Shown here: positions 1 through 6,024 of the stretch, piece by piece | Layout: every line of letters begins with the position of its first letter | How positions within the stretch are numbered: position 1 is the first letter of the stretch | Origin: Planctomycetota bacterium | GTDB taxonomy: Bacteria > Planctomycetota > UBA11346 | Direction of reading: 5' to 3' | Assembly (NCBI GenBank): GCA_007131555.1 | Contig: SLQH01000051.1 | Span: forward strand, 1-8,597 | Length of the DNA stretch: 8,597 nucleotides | Translations under genes and position numbers: made by a program | Notes under the pieces: model-generated | The model's database searches: none | Told to the model about the DNA's origin: nothing | The model's input: only the letters and a program-made list of their open reading frames with translations

Positions 1-1888
1 ACTGGGTCACCGTTGTGTGCAGGGCTGCGCAATCCACGGGCATGGGAGCCGCGACGGTGATGTCGGGGATGTCGGTATGGCAGTCACTGTCGTTGATAAG
101 CAATTCCTCGTACAGCTTCTCGCCCGGTCGCAGGCCAGTGTAGCTGATGGCGATGTCGATGTCGGGGCGCTTGCCGCACATGAAGATGAGCTGGCGAGCG
201 AGGTCGGCGATGCGTACCGGTTCGCCCATGTCGAGGATGAATATCTCGCCGGCCCGGGTGCTGCGGGCGGCGGCCTGGAGAACCAGCGATACGGCTTCCG
301 GGATGAGCATGAAATAGCGGGTGATGTCGGGGTGGGTGACGGTCACCGGGCCGCCAGCGGCAATCTGGGCCAGGAACCGGGGCACCACGCTGCCCGATGA
401 GCCGAGGACATTGCCGAAACGCACCGCGCAGCAACGCATGCTGCCATCACTGGCGGCGCATTGCATGAGGCGTTCGCAGACCCGCTTGCTGGCCCCCATG
501 ACGTTGGTCGGTCGCACCGCCTTATCGGTGCTGATCAGCACCAAAGACCCGACCCGCTGGGCGCTGGCGGCCTGCAAGACGTTGGTGAAGCTGGCCACGT
601 TGTTGTAGATGCCGGTGCAGGGGTTGTCTTCAACCAGGGGGACGTGCTTATAGGCGGCGGCATGGATCACCAGGTCCGGTCGCGCCTGGGCCATCATGGC
701 CCCGGTGGCCACGGCATCCAGCAAGCTGAGCAGATGCGGCACCACCTCCAAGTCCGGCCACTGCTCGGACAGCTCGGCGTGAATCTGGTACAGAGCGAAC
801 TCGCTGTGATCGACGATATGCAGGCGGCTGGTGCCCAGGCGGGCCACCTGGCGGCACAGTTCGCTACCGATCGATCCGCCGGCCCCGGTGATCATCACCG
901 CATGGTCCTCGATCAGGGTCTGCACCGGCGCCTCATCGAGTTGACGCGAGGGCCGCCGCAGGAGGTCCTCCAGGGCCATGTCCCGCAGACCGAGATGGAG
1001 ATGCCCAGCATCATCATCAAAGGCCGTGCTGACCCCCTTGGCCAGGAGCACATGGATGCCTCGGGCCATGGCCCGGCGGAACAGATGGCGGATCTTGTCG
1101 AGCGGCGGCTCGGCCATGGCCACTACCACCAGATCGGGCCGGATGCGGGCCACGATGGCCTCGAAGTCGTCAAAGGAGCCCAGCACCGGCTTGCCGTGGA
1201 TGACATTGCGGTGATGGGTGCTGTCGTCATCCATGAAGCCCACCGGGACGAAGCCGGAGGCTCGCTTGAGGTCGCGCAGGGCCAACTCGCCCAGAGAGCC
1301 AGCGCCATAGATCAGGACCCGCTGCGGATCCTCACCGTTGGCACTGCGCTCCAGCAGGAGACGGGCGCACAGGCGCATACCGCCGGCGACCATCAGGGCC
1401 ATCATGCCCTCCAGGACCCAGAAGGCCCGGCCCAGACCGGCACTGTTGCTCAGACCCATCATCAGCCCACTGGACATGGCCACGGCGCTGCCGATGGCCA
1501 CCCCGACCACGGTACAGACCAGGGTATGGATGCCGCTATAGCGCAGCACCGCCCGATACATGCCCAGGCGGATGAAGGCGGCAATCCGCACTCCGATGAG
1601 CAGGACCAGCAGCAGCCAGGCCGAGGAGGACGGGTAGCGATTCAGGACCCAGGCCGCGACCAGGATGACCACGATGTTGGCGACGATGTCGAGGCCGATC
1701 CACATGGCCTGGAGCAGACGACGACGGCGCCGCGGACACGACCCGGTCTCAGACTCCTCAATCGGCGCCAATACCGTGGTCTGGGGGCGTTGGACGTAGC
1801 CTTGGGTCGGATCTATGGACGGCACTCTCAGTCGCGCACTGCTGGAGGCAGAGGGGTCGTAGGCGTGGTCCCAGCGCTGAGCGTCCAT
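1..1888 (-). CDS. WbpM/PglF-type membrane-bound UDP-N-acetylglucosamine 4,6-dehydratase (C-terminus off window)
   Basis: Probably catalyses NAD-dependent 4,6-dehydration of UDP-GlcNAc (or a close UDP-sugar) to the 4-keto-6-deoxy sugar, the first step toward bacillosamine, QuiNAc or FucNAc-type sugars in surface glycans. 629 codons are visible; WbpM itself has about 665, so only a short C-terminal tail is missing. A basic stretch (PRRRRR, residues 52-57) precedes four likely membrane helices near 61-81, 89-108, 119-143 and 155-172. A first Rossmann domain has IYGAGSLGE (193-201), the CapD-family N-terminal nucleotide-binding module. The catalytic SDR domain has TGAGGSIGSEL (334-344), STDKAVRPTNVMGASK (453-468) and LRPGEKLYEEL (586-596). 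Asp455/Lys456 match the catalytic pair of FlaA1, and Met464 sits where the usual SDR tyrosine would be, as in WbpM. The ATG at 1888 has a good Shine-Dalgarno. The exact sugar substrate is inferred; the family call is firm. Confidence 0.93.
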   Translation of the reverse strand, partial: MDAQRWDHAYDPSASSSARLRVPSIDPTQGYVQRPQTTVLAPIEESETGSCPRRRRRLLQAMWIGLDIVANIVVILVAAWVLNRYPSSSAWLLLVLLIGVRIAAFIRLGMYRAVLRYSGIHTLVCTVVGVAIGSAVAMSSGLMMGLSNSAGLGRAFWVLEGMMALMVAGGMRLCARLLLERSANGEDPQRVLIYGAGSLGELALRDLKRASGFVPVGFMDDDSTHHRNVIHGKPVLGSFDDFEAIVARIRPDLVVVAMAEPPLDKIRHLFRRAMARGIHVLLAKGVSTAFDDDAGHLHLGLRDMALEDLLRRPSRQLDEAPVQTLIEDHAVMITGAGGSIGSELCRQVARLGTSRLHIVDHSEFALYQIHAELSEQWPDLEVVPHLLSLLDAVATGAMMAQARPDLVIHAAAYKHVPLVEDNPCTGIYNNVASFTNVLQAASAQRVGSLVLISTDKAVRPTNVMGASKRVCERLMQCAASDGSMRCCAVRFGNVLGSSGSVVPRFLAQIAAGGPVTVTHPDITRYFMLIPEAVSLVLQAAARSTRAGEIFILDMGEPVRIADLARQLIFMCGKRPDIDIAISYTGLRPGEKLYEELLINDSDCHTDIPDITVAAPMPVDCAALHTTVTQ

Positions 1889-1898
1889 CGATCACGGT

Positions 1899-1904
1899 CC
1901 TCCC
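1899..1904 (-). promoter_or_regulatory. Ribosome binding site of the dehydratase gene
   Basis: On the minus strand GGGAGG lies 10 bases upstream of the ATG at 1888. It supports this start over the GTG at 1895, which is out of frame. No convincing sigma-70 promoter could be picked further upstream. Confidence 0.7.
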
Positions 1905-2060
1905 GCACTCTGACAACGGCAAGAAGGAATGTTACAGGTTGCAGACAAGAATACCAGCGGCATCAGCGCCCGCACACTGGCAATTGGGAATTGGCCATTT
2001 CTTGAATACCGATCCACCAATCGAACACGCCGCGCCATCATGACCATCACGCACGCATAT

Positions 2061-2081
2061 GTAGCGCCGGCTTCAGCCGGC
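2061..2081 (-). repeat. REP-like palindrome, copy 1
   Basis: Positions 2066-2081 form a perfect hairpin, GCCGGCT-TC-AGCCGGC, with a 7-bp stem. Read on the minus strand, positions 2080-2061 give CCGGCTGAAGCCGGCGCTAC. This matches the plus-strand element at 2348-2367 at 18 of 20 bases, including the GCTAC tail, so these are two copies of one element in opposite orientation. Palindromes with a GGCTNAAGCC core are common dispersed extragenic repeats in many high-GC bacteria; I cannot see the rest of the genome to count copies. Confidence 0.7.
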
Positions 2082-2321
2082 CGCAACGCTTCCGTGCATA
2101 CGACATCTTATGTCACAATCGACAATCGTCAGCGACACCACACGTTCACAGCAACCCACTTCAAGGAGCCTGCCCCCAGACACGCTGGTTCCAGGCAGCA
2201 GTGTGCTTGACGCAGATCATCGTTATCAGCGCTGAGACTCACAGCCACCAGAGTATCTGTCACCGCCCTACGATGCACGTACTGCGATGCGCTGGTGGTT
2301 TCTTGCTGATCGAACACGTAT

Positions 2322-2341
2322 CGGCAGGCTAAAGCCTGCCG
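2322..2341. repeat. REP-like palindrome, GGCAGGCTAAAGCCTGCC type
   Basis: A perfect 9-bp stem, CGGCAGGCT-AA-AGCCTGCCG, around a two-base centre. It shares the GGCTAAAGCC core with the next palindrome, which starts only a few bases later, so the two look like a paired unit. It lies about 100 bases upstream of the ABC exporter start. No T-run follows, so it is unlikely to be a simple intrinsic terminator. Confidence 0.7.
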
Positions 2342-2344
2342 TCC

Positions 2345-2375
2345 GTGCCGGCTAAAGCCGGTGCTACGCCGGCAC
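2345..2375 (+). repeat. REP-like palindrome, copy 2, with alternative outer stem
   Basis: CCGGCT-AA-AGCCGG (2348-2361) forms a short hairpin and is followed by TGCTAC, matching copy 1 in inverse orientation. In addition GTGCCGGC (2345-2352) is the exact reverse complement of GCCGGCAC (2368-2375), giving an alternative 8-bp stem that is mutually exclusive with the short hairpin. If transcribed, this would sit in the 5' leader of the ABC exporter. Confidence 0.65.
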
Positions 2376-2430
2376 CCGCACACGGGCGGTTGACGCCGCC
2401 GCTTTGCGCCTTGGTCGCAGCCACGAGTCG

Positions 2431-2452
2431 GCCATGATGCAGCCATGATGCA
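2431..2452 (+). repeat. 11-bp tandem duplication overlapping the exporter start codon
   Basis: GCCATGATGCA occurs twice head to tail (2431-2441 and 2442-2452). Each copy carries ATGATG. The second copy supplies the exporter start at 2445. The first copy is in another frame and opens a four-codon mini-frame (ATG ATG CAG CCA TGA, 2434-2448) whose stop overlaps the real start codons. No strong Shine-Dalgarno precedes either copy. Confidence 0.8.
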
Positions 2453-4253
2453 CAGCACGCTGCGCCGGGTTCTGGGTCTGGGCTGGGCCTATCGTTGGTG
2501 GTTTCTGGCGACCCTGGGACTGGCCGGTATTTCTGCGGCCGTCTTCGGCTTCGTGATCCTGGCCATTGACAGCATCGTCCGATCATGGTCCGGCATCCAA
2601 AGCGCCCTGGACGATGGCCAGGGCGTTGCCCCAGAAGAGATATCAGCCGCCCGCGACATGATGAGCAACACCACATGGCATCTCCTGCTGTTGGCTCCGA
2701 TAGCAGCCTTCAGTGCCTGGGCAGCCATCCTGGTCGGCCAGCGTCTGGCCAATACCTGCCTGCGCGATCTGCGCCTGCGCTTTGTCGGTCACCTCGTCGA
2801 CCTGGAGCTGGGCTTTCATGCCAGCACTGCCAAGGGTGATCTGATGACCCGGATGATGGCTGACCTGGAAAGCATGCGCAACCTGATCCAACGCCTCTAC
2901 GGCCGGGTCATGCAGCAACCGATCGAACTGTTGGTCTATGCCGCCTATGTCTTCTACCTCAATTGGCAACTGGGGACGATCTATGTCATCACCATGATCC
3001 CGGTGGCCCTGGTCCTGACCCGCATCGTCGCCAGTCGCAAACGCCGCTCGCGCCGGGCCCTGCATGCCCGGTCCGACAGCTTGGTGGCCTTCGAACAGAT
3101 CACCTCCGGCATCCGGGTGATCAAGGCCATGGGCTCCAGTCAGCATGAGCAACGGCGCTTCGATGGCTCCAACCGCACCCTGTACGACAAGATGATGCGG
3201 GTGGCCTCGGCCAAGGCCCTCAGCGAGGGCACCACCCATGGCAGCGTCTTCCTGATGATGGCCGGGATGCTGCTATTGGCCGGCTGGCTCTTTGAACAAG
3301 CCCTGCTGGATCCGGCCACCCTGATTGCCGTCCTGGTGGTCCTGGTCCGTTCGACAGCGATTCTCCGACAATTACAACATGCCGTCGGCGATGTAGCCCA
3401 GAACCTCCCGGCGGCCGAACGGGTCTTCGCCATCCTTGACCGCCAGCCGGCCCTGGTCGACGATCCGGCTCTGCTGGTCTGCCCCCCACCCCGCCAGGCC
3501 ATCAGCCTCCAGCAGGTCCGCTTCCGCTATGGCCCTGACCAAGACGAGGTCCTGCGCGACATCGACCTGGAGATCCCGGTCGGCGCCACCATCGCCCTGG
3601 TCGGCCCCTCCGGGGGTGGCAAGAGCACCCTGCTGGACCTCATCCCCCGTTTGCACGATGTCAGCGACGGCAGCATCTGCTGGGACGGGATCGACGTCCG
3701 CCGCCTGCAACCCTCGTCGATCATCCATCGCTGCGCCATCGTCCAGCAGGAGTCCTTCCTGTTCGACGACACGGTCCTTGAGAACATCCGCTACGGCCGC
3801 CCCGAGGCCAGCCAGGAGGAGATCGAACAGGCCGCCCGCCGGGCCCATGTCCACGACGACATCCTGCGCCTGGAGGGTGGCCTGGGCTACCAGACCCGGG
3901 TCGGCGACCGGGGCTCGCGCCTGTCCGGCGGCCAGCGCCAACGGGTGGCCATCGCCCGGGCCCTGCTACGCGATGCCGCCGTGCTGCTGATGGACGAACC
4001 GACCAGCGCCTTGGATGCCGGCAGCGAGGCCCACGTCCAGGAGGCCCTCGACGAACTGATGCGCAACCGCACCACGGTGGTTGTAGCCCACCGCCTGGCT
4101 ACCATCCGCCGGGCCGACTGCATCCATGTCCTCGGCGGCAAGGACGACGGCGACATGCGCGGCCGCATCATCGAATCCGGCACCCACGACCAACTGGTCG
4201 CCGGCGGCGGCACCTACGCCCGCCTGGTGGCCCAGCAGAGTCTGGAAGGCTGA
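2445..4253 (+). CDS. MsbA-like ABC exporter half-transporter (fused membrane and ATPase domains)
   Basis: An inner-membrane, ATP-driven exporter expected to act as a homodimer or heterodimer. The 602 residues match the usual MsbA/LmrA-type length. The membrane domain spans roughly 18-305, with likely helices near 18-42, 78-98, 157-176, 177-195, 265-286 and 290-305. A polar loop of about 35 residues follows helix 1. The nucleotide-binding domain is complete: A-loop Tyr362, Walker A GPSGGGKST (387-395), Q-loop Gln435, signature LSGGQRQR (493-500), Walker B VLLMDE (513-518, catalytic Glu518), D-loop SALD (521-524) and H-loop His549. It is therefore probably active. Substrate is unknown: lipid A, a glycolipid, a peptide or a drug are all possible, and the divergent sugar dehydratase weakly favours an envelope lipid or glycan. 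The start at 2445 puts helix 1 at the usual distance but has no clear Shine-Dalgarno. Confidence 0.92.
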   Translation: MMHSTLRRVLGLGWAYRWWFLATLGLAGISAAVFGFVILAIDSIVRSWSGIQSALDDGQGVAPEEISAARDMMSNTTWHLLLLAPIAAFSAWAAILVGQRLANTCLRDLRLRFVGHLVDLELGFHASTAKGDLMTRMMADLESMRNLIQRLYGRVMQQPIELLVYAAYVFYLNWQLGTIYVITMIPVALVLTRIVASRKRRSRRALHARSDSLVAFEQITSGIRVIKAMGSSQHEQRRFDGSNRTLYDKMMRVASAKALSEGTTHGSVFLMMAGMLLLAGWLFEQALLDPATLIAVLVVLVRSTAILRQLQHAVGDVAQNLPAAERVFAILDRQPALVDDPALLVCPPPRQAISLQQVRFRYGPDQDEVLRDIDLEIPVGATIALVGPSGGGKSTLLDLIPRLHDVSDGSICWDGIDVRRLQPSSIIHRCAIVQQESFLFDDTVLENIRYGRPEASQEEIEQAARRAHVHDDILRLEGGLGYQTRVGDRGSRLSGGQRQRVAIARALLRDAAVLLMDEPTSALDAGSEAHVQEALDELMRNRTTVVVAHRLATIRRADCIHVLGGKDDGDMRGRIIESGTHDQLVAGGGTYARLVAQQSLEG

Positions 4254-4317
4254 ACAGCCCCTGCGATCCCGCTTGTCGTCTGCGCCCACGCCGCTAGCGT
4301 CCGCTGTGCACGCCTCC

Positions 4318-4322
4318 AGGAG
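4318..4322 (+). promoter_or_regulatory. Ribosome binding site of gpmI
   Basis: AGGAG lies six bases before the ATG at 4329 and fixes that start. The 75-bp gap after the exporter stop (4254-4328) shows no terminator hairpin with a T-run and no clear promoter, so read-through from the exporter gene is plausible. Confidence 0.7.
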
Positions 4323-4328
4323 CATCCC

Positions 4329-5897
4329 ATGAGCACCCGCCCGGTCTGTCTGATCATCCGCGATGGCTACGGTTGGAACGAGGATCCCAGCGGCAATGCC
4401 GTGATGGCCGCCGCCACGCCCAACGATGAGGCCTACATGGCCCAGTATCCGCACGCCCTGATCGATTGCAGCGGCGAGGCCGTGGGCCTGCCGGAGGGCT
4501 ATCAGGGCTCGTCTGAGGTTGGGCACCTCAACATGGGCGCCGGACGCATCGTCATTCAGGAACTCAAGCGCATCGATGACGGCCTGGCCTCCGGGGCCCT
4601 GTTCGCCAAGCCGGCCTGGCAGGATCTGGTCGCGCGCTGGCGCAGCGGCGGCGGCAGCCTGCATCTGTGCGGCCTGATCCAGGATGAAGGGGTCCATGCC
4701 CATCAGGAGCACCTGTTCAAGATCATCCGCCGGGCCCGCGACGAGCATCCCGGTGGCCGCATCGTCTGCCACGCCTTCCTTGATGGCCGCGACACCCCAC
4801 CCCGCTCATGCCTGGAATACCTGCCCAAGCTACAGATGGTCCTGGCCGAGGTCGGCAATGCCGTGATCGGCACCGCCATGGGTCGTTACTATGCCATGGA
4901 CCGCAGCCAGACCTGGTCGCTGACCGACACCTGCTATCAGTCCCTGGTCGAGGCCACCGGTCGTCGGGTCGCCGACCTGGAAGCGGCCATCGAGGCCGCC
5001 TACGCCACCGAGCAGACCCCCGACGGCGGCGAGATGGGCGACGAGTACATCCCTCCCCTGGTGATCGGCGACTACGCCGGCATCCAGGATGGCGACGTGT
5101 TCATGCATACCAACTACCGTCAGGACCGGGCCATCCAGCTGACCCAGGCCTTCGTTGAAGACGGCTACCCCGGCACCCGCGCCCGCCGCCCGGACATCGC
5201 CTACCTCGGCCTGACCCGCTACTACGACCAGTTCACCAGCTACCTCCTGGGCGGCGGCGGTGAGGGCGACGGGGTCTGCATGGACCATCTGGTCGGCGAG
5301 GTCATCAGCGCTGCCGGACTGCGTCAACTGCGCATCGCCGAGACCCAGAAGTTCCGCCATGTCACCTCGTTCTTCAACGGCAAGTCGACCACCCCCTATC
5401 CGGGCGAGGACCAGGTCGAGGTCAAGGGCCGCTTCGATCCGGCCCTGTTCGCCGACCACCCGGAGATGGACGCCATCACCGTCACCGATCGCCTGCTCGC
5501 GATCCTGGCCGACCCCGCTGCCGCCTACGACTTCATCGCCGTCAACTTCGCCAACGGCGACATGGTCGGCCACACCGGATCCTTCGCCGCTGCGGTCACC
5601 GCCTGTGAGACCGTCGACGCCTGCCTCGGCCGCCTGGTGCCGGTGCTGCTGGAGCAGGGCTACCGCATCCTGGTCACCGCCGACCACGGCAACGCCGAGC
5701 AGATGCTTGACCCGGTCACCGGCCGGACCAAGACCAGCCACTCGCTCAACCCGGTGCAATGCCTCTACATCGCCGACGATGCCGCCGACAAGCGCCTGAT
5801 CGAACGCGGCAAGCTGGCCGACATCGGCCGCACCGTGGTCGAACTGCTGGGCCTGCCGGTCCCGCCTGAGATGACGGCCGATTCGCTGTTTGCGTGA
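4329..5897 (+). CDS. gpmI: 2,3-bisphosphoglycerate-independent phosphoglycerate mutase
   Basis: Interconverts 3-phosphoglycerate and 2-phosphoglycerate in cytoplasmic glycolysis and gluconeogenesis, using two metal ions (typically manganese) and a phosphoserine intermediate. At 522 residues it is the normal family length. Alkaline-phosphatase-fold metal ligands and active-site residues are all visible: Asp12 in IIRDG, nucleophile Ser62 in GSSEVGHLNMGAGR, His123 in GVHAH, the LDGRDTPP motif (151-158), Arg186 and Arg192, Arg264 and Arg267 in NYRQDR, Lys341, Asp411 and His415 in NGDMVGH, Asp452/His453 in TADHGNAEQM, and His471. The protein departs from common gpmI sequences in places (RDGYGW near the start, FFNGKSTTPYPGEDQ at 348-362) while keeping catalytic residues, so it is a divergent but apparently functional enzyme. 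The antisense frame at 4830-5759 is a shadow of its codon pattern. Confidence 0.95.
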   Translation: MSTRPVCLIIRDGYGWNEDPSGNAVMAAATPNDEAYMAQYPHALIDCSGEAVGLPEGYQGSSEVGHLNMGAGRIVIQELKRIDDGLASGALFAKPAWQDLVARWRSGGGSLHLCGLIQDEGVHAHQEHLFKIIRRARDEHPGGRIVCHAFLDGRDTPPRSCLEYLPKLQMVLAEVGNAVIGTAMGRYYAMDRSQTWSLTDTCYQSLVEATGRRVADLEAAIEAAYATEQTPDGGEMGDEYIPPLVIGDYAGIQDGDVFMHTNYRQDRAIQLTQAFVEDGYPGTRARRPDIAYLGLTRYYDQFTSYLLGGGGEGDGVCMDHLVGEVISAAGLRQLRIAETQKFRHVTSFFNGKSTTPYPGEDQVEVKGRFDPALFADHPEMDAITVTDRLLAILADPAAAYDFIAVNFANGDMVGHTGSFAAAVTACETVDACLGRLVPVLLEQGYRILVTADHGNAEQMLDPVTGRTKTSHSLNPVQCLYIADDAADKRLIERGKLADIGRTVVELLGLPVPPEMTADSLFA

Positions 5898-6024
5898 GGC
5901 GGGGGCGCGTAGGCGCTCAATCAGGCCAAGGGTTTCTCAAGCAATACGGTCACCGGTCCGGTCCCTCTGCCCACATTGCCCCTTGGCCCCCCCGGCTGGC
6001 GCTCATACTCGCAGCCCTGCCGTC
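5898..6024 (+). other. Spacer between gpmI and the Wadjet operon
   Basis: 127 bases between the gpmI stop and the chosen jetA start. It must contain the jetA promoter if the defence operon is independently transcribed. A weak candidate is TTGGCC (5983-5988) with CATACT (6004-6009), but the 15-base spacing is short. A perfect 5-1-5 inverted repeat, ACCGG-T-CCGGT (5952-5962), could be an operator or chance. No intrinsic terminator for gpmI, no tRNA and no integrase site is visible. Confidence 0.5.

Larger units (their letters stand above)
1889..2444. other. Divergent intergenic region with REP-like palindromes
   Basis: This 556-bp region separates the dehydratase (minus) from the ABC exporter (plus) and must carry both of their promoters. 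Its base composition is clearly less GC-rich than the flanking genes. Short open frames cross it on both strands, but none has a recognisable protein, a ribosome binding site or GC-rich third codon positions, so I call no gene. It holds three hairpin-forming palindromes (2061-2081, 2322-2341, 2345-2375), an 11-bp tandem duplication at 2431-2452, and two weak 5-3-5 inverted repeats (CAATTgggAATTG at 1981-1993 and GACATcttATGTC at 2102-2114) that could be operators or chance. No tRNA, transposase or terminator with a T-run was seen. Confidence 0.75.

Noticed and set aside
461..2005. A 514-codon plus-strand open frame opposite the dehydratase
   Set aside because: It is rich in His, Gln, Gly and Asp with no recognisable domain, while the minus strand encodes clear CapD/WbpM motifs across the same region. 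It is the usual antisense shadow in high-GC DNA.
2115..2128. Tandem 7-bp repeat ACAATCG
   Set aside because: Only two short copies, easily chance, with no link to a start site or palindrome.
1929..2210. Short plus-strand frame (93 codons) and a minus-strand frame at 2129-2458 in the intergenic region
   Set aside because: No Shine-Dalgarno, no GC-rich third positions and no recognisable protein; the minus frame runs through the palindromic repeats.
2303..2333. Possible promoter for the ABC exporter: TTGCTG with a -10 in GGCTAAAG
   Set aside because: The -10 match is poor, the spacing is about 19 bases and it overlaps a palindrome whose sequence is explained by repeat identity.
2322..2375. 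Tandem palindromes as an intrinsic terminator or a CRISPR-like array
   Set aside because: There is no T-run after the stems, no gene ends here, and the units are not regularly spaced repeats with spacers.
3372..3941. Minus-strand frames within the ABC exporter, including one of 189 codons
   Set aside because: They lie opposite the conserved ATPase domain, have low-complexity Ala/Asp/Val content and no plausible ribosome binding site.
4830..5759. A 309-codon minus-strand open frame inside gpmI
   Set aside because: Composition is biased toward Gly, Val, Asp and Ala without motifs, and gpmI is certain on the plus strand.
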